The notes beneath the pieces are model-generated. The model was not told the origin of the DNA. It did no database searches and saw only the letters and a program-made list of their open reading frames with translations. A program made the translations under genes and the position numbers. This document shows positions 33,111 to 44,540 of a stretch of 64,000 nt of DNA, piece after piece (position 1 is the first letter of the stretch; the number at the start of each line of letters is the position of its first letter). The stretch spans positions 1,643,501-1,707,500 of the forward strand of contig WPIO01000059.1 in NCBI GenBank assembly GCA_009760855.2. Direction: 5' to 3'. This DNA is from Cristatella mucedo. Lineage: Eukaryota; Bryozoa; Phylactolaemata; Cristatellidae.

Positions 33111-34534
33111 GTATGCATGTTGACAGTTGAAACCCGCGGTTTACCATTTATTTACCATTGCCCCCATTATCCGCGTATGAGCGTATTTTAAGGAGGCGAT
33201 AGCGAGCCGCGTGCCTCCGGCGCCATCTTTCTCTCGCTAAATCCGCTCCTCGATATCTACTCATCTCGCCATCCCCCGAACTAAATTGAAATTATTTGGC
33301 AATTAGCGCTTCAGCTCGTTTACACCGAAAATCAGGACTCACTTCCCGCTGTGGTCAAAACCTGCAAAGGCCTTAAAGTTTTAGCGAAGCGGAAGCGGGT
33401 GTTCCATGCTGCTTTCCCGATGCCACAGCGAACATAAGTTCTTCCTTGTTCTTTCTGTTCTTTTTATTCCGATGTGCTTTGCGTGCATACCTGAACAAGA
33501 TTCAGTGCGCGGTACTCGCCATAGGTCTTAATTACCGGTGTCTGTGAGTTTTTTAATGTCTGGTTAAGCATGTTGCCATAATTGCGAAGCTTATGAGATT
33601 TTTCATACTTAATATTACGCGTTTCACTAATTCTAATATACGGATTCTCTTGCAAGGAGTTGCAATGTACCTAGATAGGAATTTGCTTCTTTGGTTACCA
33701 CATAAATGACATCTCATCAGTATTACTTGCTGTCACTGACCTGGATAGATGCTGCCGGCTTCGTACTGAGGCTTTTGGAGAGGCGAAAACTGAGCAAGGC
33801 TTATCTTGAGGCGCGACTAATGTTAATCGATGTATTGCCTGATGCATTTTTTGCAGTATTGATCTGCTACCCTCGAGCTGACCCATGTGCATCGATGTTG
33901 CTCACTCGTTAGAGGCGCCGGGACCCGCTAGTTCAACGGGTCACGTGGTAGATTTAGGCGCCGGCTGCAGCGGCTCCTGGACTAATGTCTTTCTTTAGCC
34001 TCGAGCGCAGAGCATCGCTAGTCCTAGTTCTTGCAGACGCCCGACTAATTGAGTTGCTGCCTCAAAACGTGGCACCGGTAAACGTTCTCTAGTACACAAA
34101 TTTGAGAGGACCTTAGTTCCATAAGAGAGGAGAGAGTGTGGCTGAGTTTGTAATTCCACGTTAAAAAACCTCCTCATAAATATTACGTTCCGCACCATCG
34201 CTCGACACTCCCACTCAAACTCAAACAGGGTTGGGCGACCCAATCGGGTCTTGCGCCACCAGTAGTGTACCCTGGCTAGGTTCGGTTTGCTGGGACGGCT
34301 GCAACGCGATAAGGATGACTGTCTCACCTGTAGCCCCGATAGGCGCACGACGCCGCGTGACTTAGGCTTTTGGTGCCTACAAGATGCTTGTCAGCGGTCA
34401 TTGCACGAGTAGACATATATTTAAATATTATCTATATTTAAATTCAGACGGTTGGATTATCTCTGGTAACCCTTTGCTGCCTAAGCAGCTACACAATCGC
34501 CGAGGAGGGCGTGAAATCCCGGCATCCCCCGCAG

Positions 34535-34614
34535 GTTTCTGAATCAGAGGCAGCCATTGACTCGCAGCCACTGTCTTTCTCTGTTGAATTATTGTTTATC
34601 AAGCTTCCACCAAG
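34535..34614 (+). CDS. Possible orphan internal exon (weak)
   Basis: 80 bp between an acceptor CATCCCCCGCAG and a perfect donor CCAAG|GTAAGT. In one frame it reads SEAAIDSQPLSFSVELLFIK. No family is recognised, and its phase does not match the candidate at 33064. Confidence 0.2.
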
Positions 34615-34822
34615 GTAAGTTAATAAATACGTCATGTAATATTTCGTAAATCTTCATTCATTTTTTATCATATTCTGCTGATTTACTCGACGTTCCTTAA
34701 ACAGGCGCCAGTATGTGTTTTTTGTACCGGTGCAGAGCCGTGGGCGTAACCGAATGCCGAGCCCAAAATTGGTGGAAATGCTCTAAGATTTCTAGACTGG
34801 CTATTAGATGTACATGATTGAT

Positions 34823-34904
34823 TTAAACTGAATTTGGAGCATGTTGTCCAAAGAGCGAGTTATTTAAACTGACTTTGAAGCATGTTGTCCAAAGAGCGAG
34901 TTAT
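34823..34904 (+). repeat. Tandem duplication of ~41 bp
   Basis: TTAAACTGA...GCATGTTGTCCAAAGAGCGA occurs twice in succession with two or three differences. Confidence 0.9.
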
Positions 34905-34974
34905 GCCTGCGTGCTTTTATTTGGTTAGAAACTCCCTAAGACTGTACTTCCGGCTTCCAGCCGTCTTAGCTCAA

Positions 34975-35135
34975 ATTCATCAAATGTCTATATGTAAGGT
35001 GCTCTTACTCTATGACCTAGATCGTGGGTTTGAGTCTTGCAGCAGGGAATTCTATATGGCCCATCGCAAGCTAGAGAGAAGCCGCCACTGCTCTCGGTCG
35101 CCATATCAATGGGGCTGCTGAATCAGCTAACCTTT
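34975..35135 (+). mobile_element. tRNA-derived SINE, diverged
   Basis: Head AAGGTGCTCTTACTCTATGA, B-box GTGGGTTTGAGTC, and the body end GGGGCTGCTGAATCAGCTAA match the family at 35912. Confidence 0.7.
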
Positions 35136-35239
35136 GACCTTTTACCCCTAGCACAGATACTGGTAGATAAAATACCTGATTTTGACGAGTGTATGCATAA
35201 ACCTCACGAAAAATGATTGGTTGATTCAATATCCTCGTT

Positions 35240-35310
35240 TGTATTGCGGTAGAAGACCCTTAACGGCTATTACCATCACTTGTAGTGGGCAATGAAGAAT
35301 GGGTAGGAGC
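35240..35310 (-). mobile_element. SINE body fragment
   Basis: GCGGTAGAAGACCCTTAACG ... GTGGGCAATGAAGAAT matches the minus-strand body of the copy at 43741. Confidence 0.65.
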
Positions 35311-35516
35311 CAGCAAGTGACCCCTGGGCTAAGATCCAGAGGCATAGATGTATAGCACATCTGACTGACGAAATAAAGAAATAATTTTGTCATGGTTTGG
35401 ATCTCTTAATTCTTTTATGAATCAATGTGCTGTCATCAAGGCCGCATAGCTATAACCAAGAATTTTGACCTATGCAGAGTCTCTGCATGTTTCGTTGGAT
35501 GACGCTAGGCTTTATG

Positions 35517-35705
35517 TGTCATTTGTCATGCTGACCCTGTGCATGTCACCCCTAACCGTGTTATTCATTTTGTTTGTTTTTTAAGCATGATTTTACTTAC
35601 CATTTAATTGCATTTCCCTTTGCAGCAAATGTAAAGCGCCTAGAAAGAGATTAAGTTCTCTGAGGGCGCTTTATCAAGTACATTATTGTTATTATTATTA
35701 TTATT
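35517..35705 (+). mobile_element. LINE group A 3' tail
   Basis: UTR words CTGACCCTGTGCATGTCACC, the hairpin AAAGCGCC...GGGCGCTTT and ATT repeats. Confidence 0.9.
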
Positions 35706-35911
35706 GTCATCAAGTACGTCTTAACCATCGGCATTCAAACCACTTATCTGCAAGTATTACTGGAGTACCTGTCAAACTGCCCGGACATCAGTGGCTCAGC
35801 ATAGCAGTGCTTCGTACTAGCTTTGACAGTGTGCATACTAAAATTGGAACGATACAGATGGCCCTGTGCAAAGATGACAAGCAATTTTGTGAAGCATTCC
35901 ATTTTTTTGGT

Positions 35912-36090
35912 GAGCCGCGATGGCACACTAGGTAAGGCGGCTGCTTTTCAAGACCTCAGACCCGAAGTCGTCGCTTCAAATCCTGCGGTGGGCGATCTTT
36001 TATTTCGGCTGCAAGTGGTGGCGATAGGCGTAGCGGCGGCTCTTCTGTCGCTATACAAAAGATACTGTTAAATCAGCTAGCATTTGTGTG
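35912..36090 (+). mobile_element. tRNA-derived SINE, reference copy
   Basis: It opens GTGAGCCGCGATGGCACACT AGGTAAGGCGG, a tRNA-like head with an A-box-like TGGCACACTAGG. It has a B-box-like GCTTCAAATCC about 50 bp later, then a shared body (GGGCGATCTTTTATTTCGGC, GGTGGCGATAGGCGTAGCGG, CTATACAAAAGATACTGTTA AATCAGCTA). Copies lie at 16797, 30730, 34975, 35240, 41670, 43741, 60640 and 62050 on both strands. There is no ORF. Such elements are transcribed by RNA polymerase III and mobilised by a partner LINE. Their 3' end does not resemble the ATT tail of LINE A. Confidence 0.85.
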
Positions 36091-36209
36091 GGTTCTTTCT
36101 CGGTGGGTAGACCATATTACCTGGCATCGAATGAGCCATTAAATTATGGGCCATCCCAAGGATCTTGATCAGGTCCTTATCTTCTTTCACAAATGTGTAC
36201 TCCTCCTGC

Positions 36210-37260
36210 CCGTCAAGTCGCCAAGAACAAACTCGGCTGTCATTTCAATGCAGATAACACGCTGTATTGATGACGTTTTACTTTTTAGCACCTCAAATTG
36301 TCACTTCCCATAAAAGCTGCATTGCAAAGATTCGCACTTGAATGGCTTCCAAGTTTCTTAAATTAAATGACAACGAAAATGGGCTTAGCAGTTTTGGGTA
36401 AAGGCAGTGTCACTCGGAAAATGGAATGGCCAACGCTCGAAATTGGTTCAGCCAGCGTCGTCCCACGTACTATCTCCACGCTGTATCTGCTTATCTTGGT
36501 TCACAGCGACTTTAAACTAAATGCCTACACGAACTTTGCAATCAAACCTGCGTAGTTTCAGTTGCTTTGCCTGTCGTAATTCTGGCCTACCGAGCTTATC
36601 CGTGCATTTTCGAGCTCTTCCAGGACTTCCATAAGCCAGATACTTCCAGGTCTTTTTGCCTCTGCCGCACGGTGGTTACCTTTGTCTAGATTCTGGACTT
36701 TCATCTATTTGAGATTTCAAAAACTTGGCTGGCTTTCTAGTCGAGAATATTACATGCAAGCTGGTGTATACGTTTGTGACATGCCGTCTTGACTTTGTAA
36801 CTCATGACTCTGTTATGCCGTTCTTCCGGTCTGTGCTAGAAGAAGCTTAACGCAGGTGCATAAATCTGCATATAAGCTTGTCTGTGGCCAGCTTCACAAG
36901 TCGCACATCTTTCATTTCTCGCTGTCCTGCACTGGGTACCTATCGCGCAGTGTATCTACTTGAAACTGCTCTACCTCACTTTGAGGTTGTCCCTCGCCCC
37001 CCCCCCCCATTCTCACACTCCAGCACACACCTGTCTCTCTGGCATCGACTCCTTGGGTATCCTGTAGAACCAGCATCTCCTCTTACTCTGGTCGTTCAGC
37101 TGTTCAGCTCGAACCAGCCTCAAATCTGTTATCGACCAAGCCTTCAGTTCCTATGCATCCAAAACAGTATCGCATGTCATCGACTGATGCTAAAAATCAC
37201 CTCTTTATTAAAACTTTGTTGAACACCAACTTGTTTGTCTCAACATTTGCTGCGTCTGTG
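36210..37260 (+). mobile_element. LINE group D-like relic
   Basis: Broken pieces in order: CHFNADNTLY (motif C remnant), WMASKFLKLNDN, IGSASVVPRTISTL, FVTCRLDF, and a decayed C-terminal region. The gaps and stops show an old copy. Confidence 0.72.
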
Positions 37261-38660
37261 TGTGCTGGGGAGGTGCATTTTTTCATTAATCAATAGACAA
37301 TCTCTTTCGAAGCCTGTCTGGCAATAGATTTAGCTCTCTTATGAGGCTATGCAGAAAGTTGTTTTATTATCATCGCACATGCCCTGCCTGTTTTATAGCA
37401 AAAAAGTGCCTCTGTCTAAGCAATTATTTCTTGCTTGAAGTCTTACAAAAGATGCAATCCCAGCATTAGATTCATCTGTTTGTATAAGCATTTCTTTTCA
37501 AATGAGCTGTAAGACTTGAGGACAATAACTAGCATCTTAATAACTAGCATCTTACTAACATCTCCCATCTTGTCCAAGATGGGAAACCCGTGGTATTCTC
37601 ACGTTATTTTCATGGCATAAAATTGGCACTTGTTTTATTCATCAGAATAACGATTGATCCGGTGACATGTACTCACTTTTTCATGAATATCTATGCCATG
37701 CTATCTGTGCGAGCCGCTTGCCTCGGTAGCTGCTATCTATGCTTATCTATAGCTATCCATCTGATCTATGCGAAAATCTTGCTATAGTATCAATACTTTA
37801 TATAAGAAAAGGTAAGATACTGATTCCTGAATGATTAGGGAGTGTACTGCCAAAACCGTCTGGTGGTAAATATGCAGCTTTTGGTGAGTTATAGTGAGTG
37901 CCTGCTAATGGTGAAAACCAGGACCAGCATGCTTTAAGGCTTTACACTGCTTCATGCGTATTTAGACTATGACCTGCCTCAAGATATCTGACTATATCTG
38001 ACTGAAGTTCATTCTTGGCAAGCTGCATATAGTTAACCCAAGCAAGACTTAACTACCACGACTAGCTTCTTCAGGTGAAGTGTGTCTGCTAAGCATGTGG
38101 ACACAGCACACTTAGTCCCAAGCTCTAGATGATTGAAAACTGCTAGATGTTAAGGCCAGGATGCGTGACTTTCGCATCAGCTGGATGTGGGTTGCATCCT
38201 GTGGAAAAATTGCGCCATCATTTAGAATAGTATTTTTTGCTGCTCAAGACTTAGGCATCGATGAGATTCCTAGCTATTAAATCGCATGTTGAACTACTAT
38301 CACAATGCTCTGCTATTAATACTAAACCTAATAATAATACTTAATTGGTAATTACTCAATAGTCACTATGCCTGGCACTATTCGTTTCCTATTCTCTCCA
38401 TCTCTCTCTCTCTCTCACTTACGCACATTCTACCAAACACGTGCACCTAAAAATGCATTCGTCTTATGATGGAGACATAAGGAAAATATAGCTACCAGGT
38501 ACTGATGAAGCCCAATTGTGAGCAGCAAGTTAAATAGTGAGAACAAGTGACATTCCCCGAAAGAGTATCTGGTCAAATCAGTCCAGTCCACCTGGCTTCA
38601 TTATGTGGTCTGCTGTCGAGTTTTTCTCTTTCCATCTTCTGTGATTAAAGTCTGCTTCGT
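37261..38660. other. Upstream region of the TRIM gene; no other gene seen
   Basis: AT-leaning sequence with a short (TC)n at 38399-38417. A possible splice acceptor (TCTTCTTAAG) ends at 38712, just before the start codon, and would place an untranslated exon upstream. Confidence 0.45.
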
Positions 38661-38720
38661 TTGCATAACTTGCGTAGCTGCTCTGTTAGCCGGATTTTTG
38701 GGATCTTCTTAAGGTTAGCA

Positions 38721-39816
38721 ATGGCACAAAAGCTTCCAATGCATCAACTTGCATCAATAGATGAACGCCTGCTGTCTTGCATCGCCTGCGGACAAATTGC
38801 TGAGGAGCCTCTGCTGCTGCGCTGCCTGCACAGCTGCTGCAATGGCTGTGCCGACCGTGCTGCCACAGCAGAAGGCTCGATGAGCATGTGCTGTACAGCT
38901 TGTGAAGTACTCACCGACTTAAGTTCAGCAAAGCATCACAACGGTTTTATCGCCGAGATGGTGAGACGTTTTACAACCTTAAGAGATTCTGACAAATGCA
39001 GCCACTGCAGAGAGGACGGAAACCCTGACGAGCCAGCAGACGTCTGGTGCATGCAGTGCCAGAGATCCTTATGTTCAGCCTGCTTACCTGGCCATAACAG
39101 GTATGACACGAGTCACGTGATGATTGAGCTGGCACGGATCACGAGCTGGAGTGAAGTGATCCAGGCCACTGTGAAGCAGCAGTGCCCGAAGCACCAGAAG
39201 CCGCTGAATCTTCTGTGCTTCGATTGCAAGCGAGCCAAGTGCACCGACTGTGCCAGTCAGTGCAAGGTCTCAGGTCACTCGGCTCTGCAGCTATTGAAAG
39301 GACCGAAAGCTGAAAGTTTCTTGAAGAACATAAAAGAAAGCATACAACGTCTGCTTGATCATTTGAAGGATAAGTCTGCACGGCTACTGCAGCCTAGGAA
39401 CATGGTCAAAGACGTCCAATCGGCTCGTGCCATCCATCTGGACGAGCTTAAGACGAAGAAGAAGTATGCAGTGGATGCTCTAAGCAAAGCCTTTGATGAT
39501 TCTGAGAGCAAGGTCAAGGTCTGCTACGATCGGCTCGAGGAGAGCGCTGCTGCCCTGCAAAGTCTGGCCGAACAGCTACACCAGTCAGTGGAGCATGCAT
39601 CAGCATACATCAGCAGCCTCACAGCTGCAGCATGCGATCCTGATTTGCTGGACCAGCACGTGACCTTACAGTCACGTCTCGGAAAGCTTTCTAAGCAGCT
39701 GGATTGCTTCAGAGATATACCGGCTGCTGAAAAGCTTGTAGCACTGAGTAGATCTCTGCCTGAGGACTTGAACGAAGTGGTGGCTTCGTGGATGAGAACT
39801 CCAGAGCCGAACGCAG
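38721..39816 (+). CDS. TRIM-type protein: RING, two B-boxes and coiled coil (exon 1)
   Basis: The frame is open from 38661, but the ATG at 38721 (MAQKLP; G at -3 and +4) is the better start. Counting from it, a C3HC4 RING finger has C20, C23, C35, H37, C40, C43, C58 and C61. B-box 1 has C93, C96, C110, C113, C118, C121, H125 and H132. B-box 2 has C155, H158, C166, C169, C174, C177 and H186. Residues about 205-345 are rich in K, E, L and A and suit a coiled coil. This RBCC order defines the TRIM family, mostly E3 ubiquitin ligases that dimerise through the coil. The frame hits a stop at 39828-39830, but a donor CGCAG|GTAATT ends the exon at 39816 in phase 1, which matches the acceptor at 52097. 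Confidence 0.85.
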
Positions 39817-39841
39817 GTAATTGCCTATGAAAGCGCTGCAG

Positions 39842-40075
39842 CCCGTGCATGGCCTGGCTCAACGTATTGGCATGCAAATCTCGCTAACGTTCCGAAGTTG
39901 CAGCCCCTTGAGACAAATCTCCTTGTAGACTGTCTTGACAGAGTCACGGAGGAAGTTATCGCCTGTAAGGTTGATGCTAGAGCTGATGACATTGCAGGTG
40001 AGCTCGCATGTTTTGGACAAATTACCAATCAACAACTTTCTGGTGCCGAGCCACTAGTTGGCAAGCTGCTCGGCT
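39842..40075 (+). CDS. TRIM linker segment (exon 2 or frameshifted continuation)
   Basis: This continues in a different frame from exon 1 and reads LLVDCLDRVTEEVIACKVDA, then DDIAGELACFGQIT, ending before a strong donor GGCT|GTGAGT at 40075 in phase 1. A short stretch ending in 'L-x-x-FG-x-I' is typical of the link between coiled coil and propeller in TRIM2/3/71-like proteins. It begins after CTGCAG at 39841 and the phase fits exon 1, but the gap is only 25 bp (GT...AG). It may therefore be a true micro-intron, a one-base frameshift or sequence error, or a skipped exon. A second donor, CAG|GTGAGC at 39997, is also phase 1. Confidence 0.55.
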
Positions 40076-40083
40076 GTGAGTAA

Positions 40084-41940
40084 TGCTGTTAGTGATGCTT
40101 GACGTATACGCCTGACATGATTGACACAATGCTGCATTTCGCTAGTGACCCTTTGCTGGATCTATCACATTCGAACTCTAACCAGCTCTGCCGTTCCTTC
40201 CGCTCTGCGCCGCACTGAAATTCTGCTGTGCTGGCTAGGTTATTGCAGACAGAGTGACTGCCCTATACCCTTTGCCTGAATGAAGTTGTCATATTCCTGT
40301 GCCAAGATGCAGATAGTGAATGTCGTTAGCTTTGTAGAGAGCTAAGAGCAATTACTATTACTGTACGCTCGATCGGATAGAAAAGGATGCGATTAGGCTT
40401 GAGCGATTTACCCTTCTCTTATCCACGACACGGGCTCAAAACTAGTGCCTCAATGCACCATCGGCGGATCTGGGCAATGCACCTTATTAACAGCCTGAAC
40501 TCTGGCGTAGGCGTCCGGGCTCCAGTCCAGGCTGCAAGCCAACATATGTTTTTGTTGCAGCAGTAGTCGGTGTTTACTTCACTTAGTATACAGACAAGTA
40601 CTCAACCAAGCAATCCACCTCGTTATTGTAATACGTGTGATCGTATGGGTTATCTCGTACGCCTCACTAGCTTTTTATGGTGAGCTCAAGGTTAGGTCAA
40701 TACTATGCCTTAAACGATTTTCCCAGAAGAATCTTAGCAGTAAAGGCGAGGTACTCAGCAGAATCAGTATTGGAATGAAACCGAGTTTTTCCCGAACAGC
40801 CACTGGCTTTCCAACGTCAAGCTTTATATTTGAACCATCATACTGAGACTAGACAGATACTTTCCTGCATGGTCTGTAACTGAAGGATCAGCACCTAATA
40901 ACGGCTGCTGCAATACATTTAAGTAGTATCTGATAAGGCAAATAACAGATCGGAATATAGGTGTAGCAACTGCTGAGAGCCCTTGTTCAAGCTCGAGCAC
41001 TATTTCCGGAGAATGGAGTGCACATATTTCAGTTAATTGTTGTAGATTCCTTTCTTACAGTGTCTCGATTTGACTTCAAAAATTGTTGACGCATTAAAAT
41101 CATGAAATCGTATTTCTTAGTAATTTAGTATCTTTCGTGTGGAAGTACTACGATCTGTTTGCATTATGTTTCATCCCAAGCTTAGGGCTTCCATGCTGCC
41201 AGTACCATATTCTTTTCCATTTTACTCATGACGTCACGCAAGAAATTATGCTGGTATCATCACACTATCGGTCCTTCTAAACGTGTCTGCTGCATTCCAC
41301 TCCATCGATCGTACGACCAGCTAAGGGCCACAGTTAGCAACGGCTTTTACGAGCCTCTCGGCGGTTCGAATGATAATATTGTTATTATACTGGTGCAATC
41401 TGTACTAATAGAAACTAGCAGTCATGGTGATGAGCCATCACATTTTCAAGCGGTCCTAAGCTGGCCCTTCTCTCACTGCTTAGCTCCCGTATTTAGTCTC
41501 CCAGGTTCAGTCGCGCTTCCTAATTCTACTGCCAAGGCAACATAGAAGTCATGGCTTCTGTATCCAAGCCGATAGCAGCTTAGGCATTGAGTGTGATTAA
41601 AAGCATGCTAATTTGTGTGACGTACTTGATTTTCAGATATAGTCTTTAGTGGCTATCATGCGTACTTGCTGCTGGCAATAAAGGATCGTCTGCAGCAAGA
41701 CTCAAACCCACGACCTTGGATCCTGAAGTGCTAGCACCTTACCCCTTGGATCCTGAAGTGCTAGCACCTTACCTCTTGGTCTAAGACCACGTGGCGTTTG
41801 TACACAGCTGTCTAAAAGGTCAAAGCAGGCTCCTATATAAAAGTTCCTGATTCACTCCTACCTGAGATATCTACTGGTCAAACATATTATAATTTGTACA
41901 TAGCAGTGAACACTTTTGGAGGATTGGGGCGATATAAATG
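40084..41940 (+). other. TRIM intron, left part
   Basis: A diverged group-B LINE piece lies at 41425-41610 (plus strand) and a SINE at 41670-41800. The rest is not recognised. Confidence 0.5.
41670..41800 (-). mobile_element. tRNA-derived SINE with internal 30 bp tandem duplication
   Basis: The minus strand has B-box GTGGGTTTGAGTC. The segment CCTTGGATCCTGAAGTGCTA + GCACCTTACC in its tRNA-like head is present twice in a row (41733-41793). Confidence 0.75.
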
Positions 41941-42559
41941 GGGAACATGTACCAGGGCCGGTGCCAGGTATTTTTGTGGCCTAGTCAAGATAAGATGTCT
42001 GACGCCCCCATGACTCCCACTCACGCCCCTCCCCCACAGACCCATCATGAAGTAAAACGCAATTTGCATGGTGTGAAAAAAATATTACCGTAACGACTCA
42101 CAAACGTACATAAATAAATAACATGTGCGGATGCAGTAATACATAGGATTTTAAAAATTGACGTTCGAAACTTGGCTTTCCTTGCTTTTTCTTGGCAAAC
42201 TCGTAGACCATTTTTTAATGCCGAGAGAAGATGCTAAATCTGAATCAATAGAAACTTGTGTCAAGCCAACCAGTCTTTCTTGGCATACTGTTGAACGAAG
42301 ATGATTTTTTATTAGTTTTAATTTTGAAAAGCTTCTTCCTCCACCGGTAACTAAAATTTGCAAGGTCAATAAAATTCTAAGTACCACTGAAATATTTTGC
42401 TGGAAAAAATGTCCATCAATCTATGCTGCAATAGAAACTGCAATGCCTCTTGGGGATTTATAGTCTGGGGAAGCCTCCTCTCCTGGAAATGGCTTGCTCA
42501 CCACACAGTTCCTCTCCATCTAAATCCTTGGCGTTGCCATGAATAAGAGACTCGTCTAG

Positions 42560-42778
42560 AGACTTGTGCTTATGCGTGCTGACACTGTGCATGCTGCCAC
42601 TAACCACACTTGCATGCTGACCCTTTGCATATCTCCCCTAACCCTGTTATTCATGTTTATCAAGCATGATATTACTCACCATTCAATCGCTCTTCCCTTT
42701 GCAGCAAATGTGAAGCGCCTAGAAAAAGATTGAGTTCTCTGAGGGCGCTTTATCAAGTGCATTATTATTATTATTATT
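42560..42778 (+). mobile_element. LINE group A tail inside the hAT relic
   Basis: UTR (GCTTATGCGTGCTGACACTG), hairpin and ATT repeats. It lies between the dimerisation and catalytic parts of the hAT frame. Confidence 0.9.
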
Positions 42779-42957
42779 AAACTCATGAAGGATATCCTAT
42801 GTGGGTATGTCGGAAATCTTGAAGATGTCATACAGGAACCCAAACAATGTGGTTGAATCTGATTGAACCTCTCTATCATATTCTGCTACCATATCTAGAA
42901 GGGCATAATAAAAGTTAACCTTACAGCTCTCCCTGTGATCCTGTACAGCCTCATCCC

Positions 42958-43038
42958 GTGCTTCAAATGTAAAGCACCTAGAAAGAGATTGAGTTCTCTG
43001 AGGGTGCTTTATCAAGTGTATTATTATTATTATCATTA
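42958..43038 (+). mobile_element. Tail-only LINE A/SINE-like copy inside the hAT relic
   Basis: It starts GCTTCAAATGTAAAGCACCT and holds only the hairpin (AAAGCACC...GGTGCTTT, a compensated base pair) and (ATT)n, about 80 bp. Confidence 0.88.
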
Positions 43039-43740
43039 AATTGTCAATTTGCTTCAAAAGTGGGCTTAATCCCCAACTCTTCAGCCATTTGAGTTGCATC
43101 CGTCAATATTTTATGGAAGGTCTCTTCACTTCGGAGAGTACTGGTGTACTTTATGGTGCTTTCCAGCTGTTTAACGCCCAGAATCAAGTCAGTTTATGTC
43201 TGTTGTAAAACTTTGCTAGTGACGTTGACCTCAAACAAGATGTTGTACCGGCTTAGAAACGAGACTAAAAATGGACATTTTGCAATGTTATCAACCCGTA
43301 TTTGTGCTTCAGATCTTGTCGTAGTTCAAACCAACTCTTTCTGACTCGTACCTTCATATATTTCAATCAGAGTATCACAGACTTTGTCAAGGTTGTATCT
43401 CAGCGGTTTCAGAGCATCAACTCTACTCTCCCATCTTTGTTTGCTGAGTGGTTTTACCGTAAGTCGAGTGGCATCAGTGAAGTGACTTTTGAGGACTCTC
43501 CAACGCCGAGTAGATGCTGAGAAAAATTGGATATTTGCTGTGCCACAGCAGAGAAATGTACAGCCTCCAAGCAACTCTTTGTTGCATCATTTACAGCTAG
43601 ATTGCAGAGTGAGCACTACAAGGTACATACAAGGTACATACAAGGCACGTGGATTTATGCTCAGTATTCTCCTACATTGCGCTTTCCTTGCCTTTCATGT
43701 TACTGCCATTGTAGTATAAAAAAAATCCTAGCTGATTAAA

Positions 43741-43897
43741 CAGCCTCTTTTTGTATAGCGGCAGAAGAGCCTTTACGGCTATCACCACCGCTTGCAGTGG
43801 CGATAAAGAATCGCCCACCGTAGGAATCGAACCCACGACCTCGGGACCGAGGTCGTGAAAGCAACAGCCTTACCTAGTGTGCCATCACGGCTCCCTG
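43741..43897 (-). mobile_element. tRNA-derived SINE inside the hAT relic
   Basis: On the minus strand: GGAGCCGTGATGGCACACTA, then GGTTCGATTCC (B-box) and the full family body to CTATACAAAAAGAGGCTG. It lies directly after the hAT peptide NMRGQG and is one of the best preserved copies. Confidence 0.88.
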
Positions 43898-44449
43898 TCC
43901 TCTCATATTTCCAACATCCAATGCTATATCTTTGAGCTGCACAAAAAGAACTTCAGTCATTGTTTCAACCGTGGTCTCTTGTATGGGAACGAAACCAAGA
44001 AAATGCTCTCTGATTATCGCTTCAGTTTTATTTAGGTGAACAAAACGAATAATCATGATCATCTGTTTAGTCTGGCTGACATCTAGGGTACAGTCAAGAA
44101 TAGCTGAATAGTATTTTGCTGACTTGGTTACTTCTGTAATCTGATCTTTTATTTTAGAAGCTAAAGTTCATAACAATTCATTGTGGGTTTCTTTGCTGAG
44201 AGAATGTACATAATTTCCTTTGTCACTAACCCTCCGCAGGTGTTCCATCATCAGAGGATCAAAGAGGGCCAGAAACTTGACGAATTTGAGAAAATCTCCA
44301 TTCCCAGGTGCGAGGAGGAGTTTTTCATTCGATCCACGGAATGCTAAATTTTGAGCTCCAAGCACCCTTGCTAGTGTAATGAGGTGCTCCAAGACCTGTT
44401 TCCAATAATCATCTAGTTGCTTAATTTTCTGTTGAATTGTCTCATGATA

Positions 44450-44540
44450 AAATTAATAATAGTAATAATAATACATGCTATAGCGCCCTCAGAGAACCAG
44501 ATCTCTTTCTAGGCACTTTATATTTGCTGCAAAGCAAGCA
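44450..44540 (-). mobile_element. Tail-only LINE A copy inside the hAT relic
   Basis: AATAATAGTAATAATAATAC followed by the complement of the hairpin and TTTGCTGCAAAGCAAGC. Confidence 0.85.

Noticed and set aside
34000-34348. 117-codon minus-strand open frame
   Set aside because: No family, splice context or codon pattern supports it.
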